Shown: positions 41,134-49,823, counted from the stretch's first letter. The stretch: 64,000 nt of DNA from Nocardioides sp. (GCF_030150155.1 NZ_JASLGR010000026.1:103293-167292); one strand, 5' to 3'. Made by a program: numbers and translations. Notes: a model not told the origin generated them from the letters alone.

Positions 41134-42180
41134 ATGGGCATCAACATCGGTGTGGTCGGCGCGACCGGTCAGGTCGGCGTCGCGATGCGGCAGATCCTGG
41201 CCGAGCGGAACTTCCCGGTCGACACGATCCGCTTCTTCTCCTCCCCGAAGTCCGCCGGCACGGTGCTGACCTACGAGGGCCGCGACGTCGTCGTCGAGGA
41301 CGCCTCCACCGCCGACCCGAGTGGCCTGGACGTCGCGCTCTTCTCGGCCGGGGCGACCGCCTCGCGCGCCCTGGCGCAGAAGTTCGTCGACGCCGGCGTG
41401 ATCGTGGTCGACAACTCCAGCGCGTTCCGCAAGGACCCGTCGATCCCGCTGGTCGTCTCCGAGGTCAACCCGGAGGCTGCCGCGGCGGTGATCGAGGCCG
41501 GGCGCGGCATCATCGCCAACCCGAACTGCACCACGATGGCCGCGATGCCGGTGCTCAAGCCGCTGCACGAGGCCGCAGGCCTCAAGCGCCTGGTGGTGTC
41601 GACGTACCAGGCCGTCTCCGGCTCCGGTATCGCCGGTGTCTCCGAGCTGGCCGACGCCGTCGCGTTCGCCGGTGACAAGGCCCGGGAGCTGGCCTACGAC
41701 GGCGAGGCCGTCGCGTTCGCCGAGCCCGGCGTCTACAAGCGGACCATCGCGTACAACGTGCTGCCCTTCGCCGGGAACCTGGTCGAGGACGGCCTCAACG
41801 AGACCGACGAGGAGCAGAAGCTCCGCAACGAGTCCCGCAAGATCCTCGGCATCCCCGAGCTCCTGGTCTCCGGCATCTGCGTCCGCGTCCCCGTCTTCAC
41901 CGGCCACTCGCTGGCAGTGAACGCGGAGTTCGACAACGAGCTCACGCCCGAGCGCGCCACCGAGCTGCTCGCCGACGCCCCCGGCGTCGAGCTGGCCGAG
42001 ATCCCGAACCCGCTCGCCGCTGCCGGCAAGGACCCGTCGTACGTCGGCCGGATCCGCACCGACGAGGGCGTGCCCGGTCACCGCGGCCTGGCGCTGTTCA
42101 TCTCGAACGACAACCTGCGCAAGGGTGCCGCTCTGAACACCGTCCAGATCGCCGAGCTGGTGGCGGCCGCACGCTCCTGA
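41134..42180 (+). CDS. asd: aspartate-semialdehyde dehydrogenase
   Basis: A 348-residue NADP enzyme. GVVGATGQVG is the cofactor loop and NPNCTTMAAMPVLKPLH contains the catalytic Cys. GTGRIRTD-type substrate residues appear as VGRIRTDEG near the C-terminus. It reduces aspartyl phosphate, the product of LysC, to aspartate semialdehyde. Directly downstream of lysC in one operon. Confidence 0.96.
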   Translation: MGINIGVVGATGQVGVAMRQILAERNFPVDTIRFFSSPKSAGTVLTYEGRDVVVEDASTADPSGLDVALFSAGATASRALAQKFVDAGVIVVDNSSAFRKDPSIPLVVSEVNPEAAAAVIEAGRGIIANPNCTTMAAMPVLKPLHEAAGLKRLVVSTYQAVSGSGIAGVSELADAVAFAGDKARELAYDGEAVAFAEPGVYKRTIAYNVLPFAGNLVEDGLNETDEEQKLRNESRKILGIPELLVSGICVRVPVFTGHSLAVNAEFDNELTPERATELLADAPGVELAEIPNPLAAAGKDPSYVGRIRTDEGVPGHRGLALFISNDNLRKGAALNTVQIAELVAAARS

Positions 42181-42255
42181 CGGCGCGTCTGCTGCGTTGC
42201 TCGGGGCTCGCCGGCCGCGCGTGTCGCAAGCGTGCGGACCGAGCCTGTGACTCAC

Positions 42256-42285
42256 CCAAGGACCCCGCTTCGGCGGGGTCCTTGG
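42256..42285 (+). terminator. rho-independent-type terminator of lysC-asd
   Basis: A 13-bp perfect stem (CCAAGGACCCCGC with its complement) closes on a TTCG tetraloop. A T-run is lacking, as usual in these genomes. Confidence 0.85.
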
Positions 42286-42319
42286 TCGTGGTGCGAGATT
42301 TTCCTACTGACCAGTAACG

Positions 42320-42335
42320 TGTGACGCGTGTCACG
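42320..42335. promoter_or_regulatory. CRP/GlxR-type site in the lipase promoter
   Basis: TGTGA-CGCGTG-TCACG differs from TGTGA-N6-TCACA at one base. It ends just before a possible -10 box (TACCGT, 42338-42343), seven bases from ATG 42351, a position that suggests repression. Confidence 0.5.
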
Positions 42336-42350
42336 TGTACCGTGCCGAAC

Positions 42351-43670
42351 ATGACCACTCGCGCTCGGGCGCTTGCCGCCACCACTGTTGCCGGTCTCGC
42401 GTTATCGCTGGGACTCACGTTCGCGCCGGGGGTGACGGCTCAGGCCGCCAGCCCCACCGACGCGTTCTACAGCTACACCGGGTCGACCCCGTTGGCGCAG
42501 CTCGCGCCCGGCACGGTGCTGCGCACACGCACGATCCCGTACTCGATCCAGGGGCTCAGCCTGCCGATCAAGGCGGTGCAGGTGCTCTACCGCACCCGTG
42601 ACGAACAGGGCCGGGCCGTGGTCAATGCGACCACCGTCGTACGGCCGCTGATCACGATCGGGAAGGCGAAGGTGGTCTCGTACCAGTCCTTCTACGACTC
42701 CCTGAACCCCGCCGACGAGCCGTCGGTGGCGATCGCGGGCGGACAGGGGATCGGGCCGGCGTTCACCAACATCGAGACGGCGCTGTTCTCGCCGCTGCTG
42801 CTGGCCGGCTTCACGATCAACATTCCCGACACCGAGGGCCAGACCGCCGACTTCGCCTCCGGGCGCGAGTACGGCTACACCACCCTCGACTCGCTGCGCG
42901 CGATCGGCGGTGCCTCGGCGACCGGCGTCTCCCCGACCAGCCGGACGGCCCTGATCGGCTACTCCGGGGGCGCCATCGCGAGCGAGTGGGCCGCCGAGCT
43001 CGCGACGTCGTACGCGCCGGACGTGGCCAGCAACCTGGTCGGCACCGCGATCGGCGGCGTGCTGGTGGCGCCGGGTCACAACCTGCACTACGTCGACGGC
43101 TCGGGGCTGTGGGCCGGGGTGATGCCGATGGCCATCGTCGGCATCGCGCGGGCCGCGGGCGCCGACCTGACGCCGTACCTCAGCGACTACGGCAAGCAGA
43201 TCTATGCCGAGATGCAGACCAAGACCATCGCCCAGGTGCTCGGCGCCTACCCGGGGCTGACCTGGAAGCAGCTGGCCAAGCCCGAGTACGACCAGCCGGA
43301 GAAGGTCGGACTCTTCCTGCAGCTCGCCAACGAGCTGATCATGTCCACCGGCGGTACGCCGAACGCGCCGATGTTCGTCGGCCAGGGCACCGGCGGCGAG
43401 CTCGAGGGCACGCCCGCGAGCGCGACGTACGGCAAGGGTGACGGCGTGATGCTCGCCGGCGACGTGCGGACCCTCGCGCGGACCTACTGCGACCGCGGCG
43501 TGCGGGTGCAGTACCGCGAGTACGCCACCTCGCACTTCACCTCGATGGTGCCGTGGCTGCCCGAGGCACTGGCCTGGACCACCGCCCGGTTCACCGGGCT
43601 GACGGCGCCGTCGAGCTGCGGCTCGATCGCGGTCGGCAACTCACTCGCACCGCAGGCCGCGCTGAACTGA
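42351..43670 (+). CDS. secreted lipase, secretory lipase (LIP) family
   Basis: A 439-residue exported alpha/beta hydrolase. A signal peptide (ALAATTVAGLALSLGLTFAPGVTAQA) precedes the domain. The nucleophile elbow is ALIGYSGGAIASEWAAEL, and a late segment YATSHFTSMVPWLPEAL holds the likely catalytic His. The N-terminal YSYTGSTPLAQLAPGTVLRTR is characteristic of triacylglycerol lipases of this family. Start at ATG 42351 because an upstream in-frame GTG would add residues before the signal peptide. Confidence 0.88.
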   Translation: MTTRARALAATTVAGLALSLGLTFAPGVTAQAASPTDAFYSYTGSTPLAQLAPGTVLRTRTIPYSIQGLSLPIKAVQVLYRTRDEQGRAVVNATTVVRPLITIGKAKVVSYQSFYDSLNPADEPSVAIAGGQGIGPAFTNIETALFSPLLLAGFTINIPDTEGQTADFASGREYGYTTLDSLRAIGGASATGVSPTSRTALIGYSGGAIASEWAAELATSYAPDVASNLVGTAIGGVLVAPGHNLHYVDGSGLWAGVMPMAIVGIARAAGADLTPYLSDYGKQIYAEMQTKTIAQVLGAYPGLTWKQLAKPEYDQPEKVGLFLQLANELIMSTGGTPNAPMFVGQGTGGELEGTPASATYGKGDGVMLAGDVRTLARTYCDRGVRVQYREYATSHFTSMVPWLPEALAWTTARFTGLTAPSSCGSIAVGNSLAPQAALN

Positions 43671-43683
43671 CCTGCGCTGACGG

Positions 43684-43748
43684 CTGACGGCCGTCGAGTC
43701 TCGCCACGGCGGGCTCGGCGGCCGTCTCCCGTTGTCTGCGGCCGTCAG
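43684..43748. terminator. hairpins between convergent lipase and membrane-protein genes
   Basis: CTGACGGCCG (43684-43693) can pair with CGGCCGTCAG (43739-43748) or its last eight bases with CGGCCGTC (43719-43726). Alternative stems between convergent genes fit a bidirectional terminator. Confidence 0.5.
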
Positions 43749-44536
43749 TGGTCGTCGGAGGGCTCGATGTACCGCGTCGTCACCAGGTGGCTGCCCAGGT
43801 AGCCCACGATGCACAGCGCCGGGACCAGGACGATCGAGGCCCAGCCGTCGAGGACGTTGAGCAGCGCCAGACAGCACACGATCGCCACGAAGGCCAGGGC
43901 GAGGAAGCTGATCGACATCGCGCTGCCGGTGTGGGACAGCGCTCGCAGGAGTACGCCGCCCAGCAGCACGCCCCCGGCGATGATGACGGCCAGGATCGGC
44001 AGGCCCGCGTTGCCGCAGCTCGCCGTGCCACGCAGGCTCGCGCATCCGCGCAGCGCACCCGCCGCGGCGACGACCAGGGCGATCCCGACGGTGAGGCCGG
44101 TGATCACGGCTGTCGCACCGATCCCGTACGGCTCCCGCGGCGGCTTCGGGTCGCGCACGGGCTTCGGTCGGGGGACGCGGGGCGCGGTGTCGCGGGTACG
44201 GCGTCGACGGGTGGTGTCGGGCTCGCTCGCGTCGATGCCGGACATCGCGACGGCGGTCTCCGGCGTGGCCGATCCTGCGGAGAGGGCGGCGGGCGCCGAG
44301 GAGGTCGAGGTGGTCGAGGTGGCCGCAGGAGCGCTGACGGGCTCCGCGTCCGGCTCCGCGACGGGGGTCAGGACCAGGGTCGGCTCCACCGGCACTGCCG
44401 CGGCGGCCTCGACCACAGGCTCAACGGTCGCCTGCGGCTCGGCCTGCGGCTCACGCCTGCCGCGCGGCGGCTTCGGCTTCTTCGCGCGGCCGAAGCTGAT
44501 CTCCAGCGACGGCCGCTGCTCGTCGGATGACCCCAT
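43745..44536 (-). CDS. membrane protein with disordered Pro/Ala/Glu-rich N-terminus
   Basis: A 263-residue protein. The first ~145 residues are low complexity (RAKKPKPPRGRREPQAEPQ, then Thr/Ser/Ala runs and PKPVRDPKPPREP). Four hydrophobic segments follow (TAVITGLTVGIALVVAAAGAL, LPILAVIIAGGVLLGGVLL, ISFLALAFVAIVCCLALL, ASIVLVPALCIVGYLG). No family recognised. It is divergent from the lactate monooxygenase gene. The longer frame upstream is a shadow of that gene. Confidence 0.7.
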   Translation of the reverse strand: MGSSDEQRPSLEISFGRAKKPKPPRGRREPQAEPQATVEPVVEAAAAVPVEPTLVLTPVAEPDAEPVSAPAATSTTSTSSAPAALSAGSATPETAVAMSGIDASEPDTTRRRRTRDTAPRVPRPKPVRDPKPPREPYGIGATAVITGLTVGIALVVAAAGALRGCASLRGTASCGNAGLPILAVIIAGGVLLGGVLLRALSHTGSAMSISFLALAFVAIVCCLALLNVLDGWASIVLVPALCIVGYLGSHLVTTRYIEPSDDH

Positions 44537-44578
44537 GTGCCGAGTGTGCCATGTCACACCGGGGCGGTGAATCGGGTC

Positions 44579-44584
44579 TACGGT
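44579..44584 (+). promoter_or_regulatory. leaderless -10 box of lactate 2-monooxygenase
   Basis: TACGGT ends six bases before GTG 44591. Confidence 0.5.
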
Positions 44585-44590
44585 CGGATC

Positions 44591-45766
44591 GTGGCCAACT
44601 TCTCTGACTTCCAGCTCGGTGTCTACTTCGCCGGTCTCGGCGGGGAGGTGCCGACGCTGCCGTTCACCGCAGCCGCCCTCGCCGACCGGGCCCGCGCGAC
44701 TCTCGCCGACCCGCTGTGGGACTACGTCGCGGGCGGGGCGGGGGACGAGCAGACCCAGAGCGGGAACGTCGCCGCCTTCGGTCGCTACGGGATCACGCCG
44801 CGGATGCTGGCCGGGGCCGCCGAGCGCGACCTGAGCGTCGACCTCTTCGGGATGCGGCTGCCCAGTCCCGTCTTCCTGGCGCCGGTGGGCGTGATCGGGA
44901 TCTGTGCCGAGGACGGCCACGGGGACCTCGCCGCTGCCCGGGCGGCCGCGCAGACCGGCGTACCCCTGGTGGGAAGCACCCTGATGGCGGACCCGCTCGA
45001 GGACGTCGCGGCGGCGCTGGGGGACACGCCCGGGTTCTTCCAGCTCTACACGCCGACCGACCGGGAGGTGGCCGAGAGCCTGGTGCGTCGGGCCGAGGCC
45101 GCCGGGTATCGCGCCCTGGTGGTCACCCTTGACACCTGGTCGCTGGGCTACCGTCCGCGCGACCTCGCGCACGGCATCTTCCCGCAGCTGCGCGGCGCGT
45201 GCCTGGCGAACTACGCGGCCGATCCGGTCTTCCGCTCCCGGCTCGCCGCGCCGCCGGAGGAGGACCCGAACGGCTTCGTCGCGCACTGGGCGATGACCTT
45301 CGGCAACCCGTCCCTGACCTGGGACGATCTGGGGTGGCTGCGGGGCCTGACCGACCTGCCGCTGGTGCTCAAGGGGATCTGTGCGGCCGACGACGTACGC
45401 CGGGCAGTGGACGCCGGAGTGGACGGGATCTACTGCTCCAACCACGGCGGACGTCAGGCGGCGAGCGCCCCCGCGCTGGGCTTCCTGCCCGGGGTGGTCG
45501 AGGCCGCCGGTGACGTGCCGGTGCTCTTCGACTCCGGGGTGCGCTCGGGGGTCGACGTGGTCAAGGCGCTGGCGCTGGGGGCGACGGCGGTCGGGATCGG
45601 ACGGCCCTATGCGTACGCGGCGGCCGTCGGCGGGGACGACGCCGCTGGTTCGATCGCGCACCTGCTGCACTGGATGCTGGCCGAGGCGGACCTGACGATG
45701 GGGCTCAACGGCTACCGGACGGTGGCCGATCTGCGGGAGCCGGGCGCCGTCTTCAGGCTCCCCTGA
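44591..45766 (+). CDS. lactate 2-monooxygenase (FMN alpha-hydroxy acid oxidase family)
   Basis: A 391-residue TIM-barrel flavoenzyme. WDYVAGGAGDEQTQSGNVAAF, APVGVIGICAEDGHGD, LVVTLDTWSLGYRPRDL and the catalytic IYCSNHGGRQA with FDSGVRSGVDVVKALALGA and GIGRPYAYAAAVGG follow the mycobacterial enzyme closely in order and length. It converts L-lactate and oxygen to acetate, CO2 and water. A related lactate or other hydroxyacid oxidase is the alternative. Start GTG 44591, leaderless. Confidence 0.87.
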   Translation: MANFSDFQLGVYFAGLGGEVPTLPFTAAALADRARATLADPLWDYVAGGAGDEQTQSGNVAAFGRYGITPRMLAGAAERDLSVDLFGMRLPSPVFLAPVGVIGICAEDGHGDLAAARAAAQTGVPLVGSTLMADPLEDVAAALGDTPGFFQLYTPTDREVAESLVRRAEAAGYRALVVTLDTWSLGYRPRDLAHGIFPQLRGACLANYAADPVFRSRLAAPPEEDPNGFVAHWAMTFGNPSLTWDDLGWLRGLTDLPLVLKGICAADDVRRAVDAGVDGIYCSNHGGRQAASAPALGFLPGVVEAAGDVPVLFDSGVRSGVDVVKALALGATAVGIGRPYAYAAAVGGDDAAGSIAHLLHWMLAEADLTMGLNGYRTVADLREPGAVFRLP

Positions 45767-45844
45767 GGCGCCCCGAGGGGGTCCTGAGGCCGCGACACGG
45801 AGACGTTCGCGGGGGAGATGTTTGGGACTTTCGGCCCGTGGATG

Positions 45845-45850
45845 GCATAG
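45845..45850 (+). promoter_or_regulatory. probable -10 box upstream of the ydaO riboswitch
   Basis: CATAGT, with TTGGGA about 18 bases upstream as a possible -35 box, would start a transcript near 45857 carrying the full riboswitch. Confidence 0.4.
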
Positions 45851-45869
45851 TCACTGAGTCTTTCCTGTG

Positions 45870-46098
45870 AAAAGAGGGGAGATCGCTCCGGCTGCGCTGA
45901 GGCCCGTGACGGCCGGGGGAGACATCGAGGGATGTGAGTCACGGGCACGGGGGCACCACCGCATCGCACGATGCATCGCCTCGACCGAGCAGGTTTCGGT
46001 CCGAGGCTTGGGGCTAAGGCAGACCGCGTCGATCACATCGGCGTCCTGCCCGGACAACAGCAGTCCGAGTCCGACAGGTTCACCTTCGCAAGCGTCGC
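45870..46098 (+). ncRNA. cyclic di-AMP riboswitch (ydaO-yuaA class)
   Basis: The long 5' leader of the NlpC/P60 gene has the conserved blocks of this class: GGAGATCGCTCCGG at the 5' end, CCCGTGACGGCCGGGGGAGA, GGGGCTAAGG (46010-46019), and the 3' block GAGTCCGACAGG-TTCACCTTCGCAAGCG (46067-46094). In actinobacteria this riboswitch typically controls cell-wall hydrolases, switching them off when c-di-AMP is high. Confidence 0.85.
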
Positions 46099-46113
46099 TG
46101 TGGAAGTACTCTC

Positions 46114-46716
46114 ATGTCTCCTGCCCAGAATCCTGGGATTCGCCGTGCGCTGACGCGTTTGCGCACGAAGCTCGCACTCCTGCTCGTCACGTTCCTGAGC
46201 GTGGCCCTGGTCGGTCTGATCCCGACCCCCGCGCACGCCACCACGGCTGCGCCGATCACGATCCACACCGCCTCGGTGAAGCGGGCGGCGGTCAAGATCG
46301 TCTCTCACCGGATCATCAACGTCGCCGCGTCCCGCAAGGGCACGCCGTACCGCTACGGCGGCACCACCACCAGCGGCTTCGACTGCTCGGGCTACACCCG
46401 CTGGGTGTTCAAGCGCCTGGGCGTCTCCCTGCCGCACCAGTCCGCGGCCCAGGTCTCGCGCACCTACCGGGTCCGCCACCCCCGCATCGGTGACCTGGTC
46501 TTCTTCACCAGCGGCGGCCACGTCTACCACGTGGGCATCTACGCCGGCTCGCACAAGGTCTGGCACGCGCCCTACACCGGCGCTCGCGTCCGCAAGGAGC
46601 GGATCTGGACCGGCTCGGTCTTCTACGGTCGGGTCAAGGGCCTGAAGAAGGCGCTGACCAACGCCGCCTGGAAGATCGTGAAGAAGGCGCGGGCTACGCA
46701 CGCGACCAATATCTGA
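46114..46716 (+). CDS. secreted NlpC/P60 cell-wall endopeptidase
   Basis: A 200-residue exported hydrolase: signal peptide (LALLLVTFLSVALVGLIPTPAHA), a linker, then an NlpC/P60 domain with catalytic Cys in FDCSGYTRWVF and His residues in GGHVYHVGIYAG and KVWHAPYTG. It cleaves peptidoglycan stem peptides. No LysM or SH3 targeting domain is present; the basic C-terminus may bind the wall. Expression should respond to c-di-AMP through the upstream riboswitch. Confidence 0.92.
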   Translation: MSPAQNPGIRRALTRLRTKLALLLVTFLSVALVGLIPTPAHATTAAPITIHTASVKRAAVKIVSHRIINVAASRKGTPYRYGGTTTSGFDCSGYTRWVFKRLGVSLPHQSAAQVSRTYRVRHPRIGDLVFFTSGGHVYHVGIYAGSHKVWHAPYTGARVRKERIWTGSVFYGRVKGLKKALTNAAWKIVKKARATHATNI

Positions 46717-46731
46717 TCGCGCTGGTCCTGT

Positions 46732-46786
46732 CCCGATCGGTGTAGCCGCACCGTCACCTGGTGACCGTGCCACTACACCGATCGGG
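46732..46786. terminator. long bidirectional terminator hairpin
   Basis: Perfect 14-bp outer arms (46732-46745 and 46773-46786) continue into an inner stem (GTCACC/GGTGAC). It lies between the NlpC gene and the convergent lipoprotein gene. Confidence 0.8.
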
Positions 46787-46804
46787 GCTCAGCGCTGTTC
46801 TCGA

Positions 46805-47521
46805 CTAGTTGGCCTCCGCAGAGGCCTCATGTCGCAGTTCGGTGACGGTGTTGATGCCGTTGGTAAAGGACGCCTCATGTGTGCCCATCCCCGGAAAGTG
46901 GACGGAGTCATCGCTCGAGACGACGCCGATCCCGGCCGCCCCGAGCGCCGACATCCATTCGCCCTGGTGGCGACCGTCGGGGCGACGCTCCAAGAGCACG
47001 ACAACCTTCCGGAGAGAGGTCACCGAGTCCGCGAACTGATCCGGATCTGAACCGACGAGGACGCCGATGCGGAAGGTGACTGAGGGCAGAACCGTGTCCG
47101 TGCTGAGTGATCGAACGTCCCGCAGAGTGACCATCAGGGTCCGCTCATCGGCGCGTGGGTCATCCCAATCCACAATCTTTGCCTGCGGCTCGTCATTCAC
47201 GAGGTGGGTGTCGTCGTAGATCACGGCCTCGTCCCGGGTGACGGAAGAAACGGTCCCTTCGACGACGTCCTCGCTGAACTTCACCTTGATGGTCGAGGAC
47301 CCCTTGGTGTACTCGCCGGGGTGATTCGGCAGCGCTTCGCGCAGTGTGGCGGGGCCGGTCCTTGATACTTGCTGGTGAACGGTGGCCGCGCGCTCGAAGA
47401 GGTAACCTCCTGGCGAGTCCGTCGCTTCTGTCGAGGACTGCGTGGTGCCGCATGCGCTGATGCTCAGCATTGCCGCGACGCCTAGCGTGAGGGCGAAGGA
47501 GGTATGTGTCAGCTTGGACAT
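46805..47521 (-). CDS. lipoprotein of unknown function
   Basis: A 238-residue protein with a lipobox (LGVAAMLSISAC, Cys about residue 24) and an extracytoplasmic domain I do not recognise (STIKVKFSEDVVEGTVSSVT, LMVTLRDVRSLST). Its start overlaps the end of the matrixin gene by 13 bases, so the two are co-expressed. GC content is lower than in neighbours, suggesting transfer. Possible partner or immunity-type protein for the metalloprotease; unproven. Confidence 0.7.
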   Translation of the reverse strand: MSKLTHTSFALTLGVAAMLSISACGTTQSSTEATDSPGGYLFERAATVHQQVSRTGPATLREALPNHPGEYTKGSSTIKVKFSEDVVEGTVSSVTRDEAVIYDDTHLVNDEPQAKIVDWDDPRADERTLMVTLRDVRSLSTDTVLPSVTFRIGVLVGSDPDQFADSVTSLRKVVVLLERRPDGRHQGEWMSALGAAGIGVVSSDDSVHFPGMGTHEASFTNGINTVTELRHEASAEAN

Positions 47522-48223
47522 ATGGTGCCTGCTGTCGCGGATTGTGTGAGGGCTGCGGCGAGGTGGGCGAGGTCATGTGCGGAGTAGGCGGGCGTAGACG
47601 AGTCCACGCAATCATCCATGCATCCTGCGGTCAATGCCCGGTGGGCGAGCCCGAGGGCATGCCCAATCTCGTGACACGTGATCCAACGTCGCGGTGTCAC
47701 CGTGTGCGCGTTGAAGTAGAGGGTGCTGATTCGAACGTGTGCCTGCTGACAGCGATTTCCGGGAGTGATGGTGGCGCAGGTCGTGACGCCGCCCATTCCG
47801 GTGATCCCATTGGTGGTCCAATTGGCGTCCAGTGCCGCTTCGCACCAATCGGTATAGGGTGCGTCGTGCATGACAACATCGGTCGTAGATGCAACCGAGG
47901 AAGAAAGGGAGGTCGACCACGACGTTGCGTCAATAAGATCTCGGGCCCATGTCGTGGTGTTTTTGAGAGTTGCGCTGGGAGTTTCGTTGTTGGCGGTCGA
48001 GTAGGCAAAGCTGACTGACTTGTCGTCAGTCATGATCCCGCCAGCGCATTGCCCGTGCGATCCAGTGGCTCCGAACCAGTTTCGCTGACGCTGGCGACGT
48101 CCAGCAGAAGGCCGCCAAGCAGATGAGTGACAGCAGGAGTTGCAGTGCAGCCCTTTGTCGTTGGGACGGTGGCAGGCGGAATGGCCTGGATGACCGTAGT
48201 TCTCGGTGGGGTTTGATTCGCAT
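47509..48223 (-). pseudogene. secreted matrixin-type zinc metalloprotease with a +1 frameshift
   Basis: A signal peptide frame starts at ATG 48223 (AALQLLLSLICLAAFCWTSPASA) and then runs out of frame. The second frame carries NWFGATGSHGQCAGG and the protease motif WITCHEIGHALGLAHR (HExxHxxGxxH). Removing one A from the AAA at 48080-48082 joins SPASA directly to NWFGATG and gives one 237-residue secreted protease; total length 715 bases fits one extra base. It is either a true pseudogene, a sequencing error or a phase-variable run. Lower GC than neighbours. Confidence 0.75.
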
Positions 48224-48325
48224 TGACCAAGGCTCCGACGGTCGGGCGCTTCGCGCCGAAGGGTGTGCCGAATTTGGGCGAGGATATTCCCGAAACTTGT
48301 AACTTCCGTCCCAATTCTTGGGTAG

Positions 48326-49231
48326 TCAGCGGGCGCAGAGTTCCTCGCCCGCCCCCTCGGCATCAGGTGCCTCGGCCGGGGCGACCGTGGCACTGCCCGA
48401 GGAGACCGCGACGCCGACCCCGGCGAGTGAGAGCACGATGCCGAGCAGCTGGACCATGCTCAGCGACTCCCCGGCGACCAGGGTGCCCAGGGCGACGCCG
48501 CTCAGCGGGTTGAGCAGGCCGACGACGCCGACGATGCCGACCGGCAGGTGCTTGATCGAGCCGAACCAGAAGACGTAGGCCAGCGAGGTCGCGATCAGGA
48601 TGCTGAACGCGAAGCCGAGCACGGCCTTGCCGTCGGGGGCGTGCGGGGTGCCTTCGGCGATGGCGGCCACGATGGTGAGCATCAGGCCACCGAGGGTGAC
48701 CTGCCAGGCCGTGGAGGCCAGCAGCGGCGTACCGTCGGCCCATCGCTTGCTCAGGGTGGCGCCCAGCGACGATAGCGTGACCGCCCCCAGCGAGGCGCAG
48801 ATGCCCCGCACATCGAGTCCGCCGTCGGCGCCGCCGATGAGCAGGAGTACGCCGGCAATGCCCGCCACCGCCCCGATCATCATCCGGCCACTGGGCCGTT
48901 CGCTCAGCATCGCCCAGCCGAAGCCGGCCAGGGCGAGCGGGGTCAGCGCCATCATCGAGGAGGCGACGCTCGCGGGCAGCAGGTGCGCGGCGAGGTAGAC
49001 CAGCAGGAAGAACGCGCCGATGTTGAAGACGCTCAGCACTGCCGCACGCCACCACCAGCGGCCGCGGGGCAGCTCGCGGGCGATCGCCAGCAGGATCAGG
49101 CCTGCGGGGAGTGCGCGGATCGCCGAGCCCCACAGCGGGTCCTCGACGGGCAGCAGCTCCCGGGTCACGACGTTGTTCGCGCCCCAGGCCAGGGGAGCGA
49201 TCGTGCTCAGCGCCAACCATTTAACTTCCAC
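48326..49231 (-). CDS. EamA/DMT-family transporter
   Basis: A 301-residue membrane protein with ten predicted segments in two EamA repeats (LAWGANNVVTRELLPVEDPLWG near the N-terminus, GLLNPLSGVALGTLVAGESL in the second repeat). The family exports amino acids or other metabolites. GTG 49231 is leaderless: TATGAT on the reverse strand ends six bases before it. Divergent from a MarR regulator sharing the same small promoter region. Confidence 0.87.
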   Translation of the reverse strand: MEVKWLALSTIAPLAWGANNVVTRELLPVEDPLWGSAIRALPAGLILLAIARELPRGRWWWRAAVLSVFNIGAFFLLVYLAAHLLPASVASSMMALTPLALAGFGWAMLSERPSGRMMIGAVAGIAGVLLLIGGADGGLDVRGICASLGAVTLSSLGATLSKRWADGTPLLASTAWQVTLGGLMLTIVAAIAEGTPHAPDGKAVLGFAFSILIATSLAYVFWFGSIKHLPVGIVGVVGLLNPLSGVALGTLVAGESLSMVQLLGIVLSLAGVGVAVSSGSATVAPAEAPDAEGAGEELCAR

Positions 49232-49237
49232 GAAACA

Positions 49238-49265
49238 ATCATATCTCTTCCATGGAAGATAATCT
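49238..49265. promoter_or_regulatory. overlapping divergent leaderless promoters with a MarR operator
   Basis: The perfect palindrome TCTTCCATGGAAGA (49246-49259) lies exactly between the two -10 boxes: TATGAT (reverse, 49238-49243) for the EamA gene and TAATCT (49260-49265) for the MarR gene. MarR bound here would shut both promoters. Confidence 0.75.
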
Positions 49266-49271
49266 GTCTCC

Positions 49272-49760
49272 GTGGTCATCTCCATCGACGACGTCATGGC
49301 GCAGTGGCAGCGCGAGCGCCCCGATCTCGACGTCACCCCGCAGGCCGTCTTCGGTCGACTGCACCGGCTCGCGGATCAGACCCGCGACACCCTCATTCGC
49401 GGGTACGGCGCCTTCGGTCTCGGCGAGGGCGAGTTCGACGTGATGGCGGCGCTGCGCCGCGCCCCCGGGGAGCTGGCCCCCGGCGAGATCGCCCGCTACA
49501 CGATGGTCACGACCGGTGCCGTCAGCAAGCGGCTCGACCGGCTGGAGGAGGCGGGCCTGATCGCCCGCCGCACCAGCGACGTCGACGGCCGCGCCAGGGT
49601 GGTCGGCCTGACCGAGGCGGGGCGTCGCCTGATCGACGAGGCGTTCACGGCCCACATCGCCAACGAGCATCGGCTGCTGAAGCCGCTCAGTCGCGAGGAT
49701 CAGGACCAGCTCGTCGTACTGCTGGAGAAGTGGATGGCCGGGCTGGCGGGGGAGGGCTGA
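49272..49760 (+). CDS. MarR-family regulator
   Basis: A 162-residue winged-helix repressor: GEFDVMAALRRAPGELAPGEIARYTMVTTGAVSKRLDRLEEAGLI then RVVGLTEAGRRLID-like wing (ARVVGLTEAGRRLIDEAF). It likely represses itself and the divergent EamA exporter and releases on ligand binding. GTG 49272 starts six bases after the -10 box. Confidence 0.88.
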   Translation: MVISIDDVMAQWQRERPDLDVTPQAVFGRLHRLADQTRDTLIRGYGAFGLGEGEFDVMAALRRAPGELAPGEIARYTMVTTGAVSKRLDRLEEAGLIARRTSDVDGRARVVGLTEAGRRLIDEAFTAHIANEHRLLKPLSREDQDQLVVLLEKWMAGLAGEG

Positions 49761-49789
49761 GGCCGTCCGCGCCCGCGGGGCTGAAATGC

Positions 49790-49823
49790 AGAAGATCCGG
49801 ACCCTTGCGGATCCGGATCTTCT
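49790..49823. terminator. hairpin between marR and tRNA-Pro
   Basis: Perfect 12-bp stem AGAAGATCCGGA/TCCGGATCTTCT with a 10-base loop serves the MarR gene and the convergent tRNA gene. Confidence 0.8.

Noticed and set aside
43745..45670. 641-residue reverse frame through the lactate monooxygenase gene
   Set aside because: Only the part from ATG 44536 is a plausible membrane protein; the rest is antisense to a well conserved enzyme.
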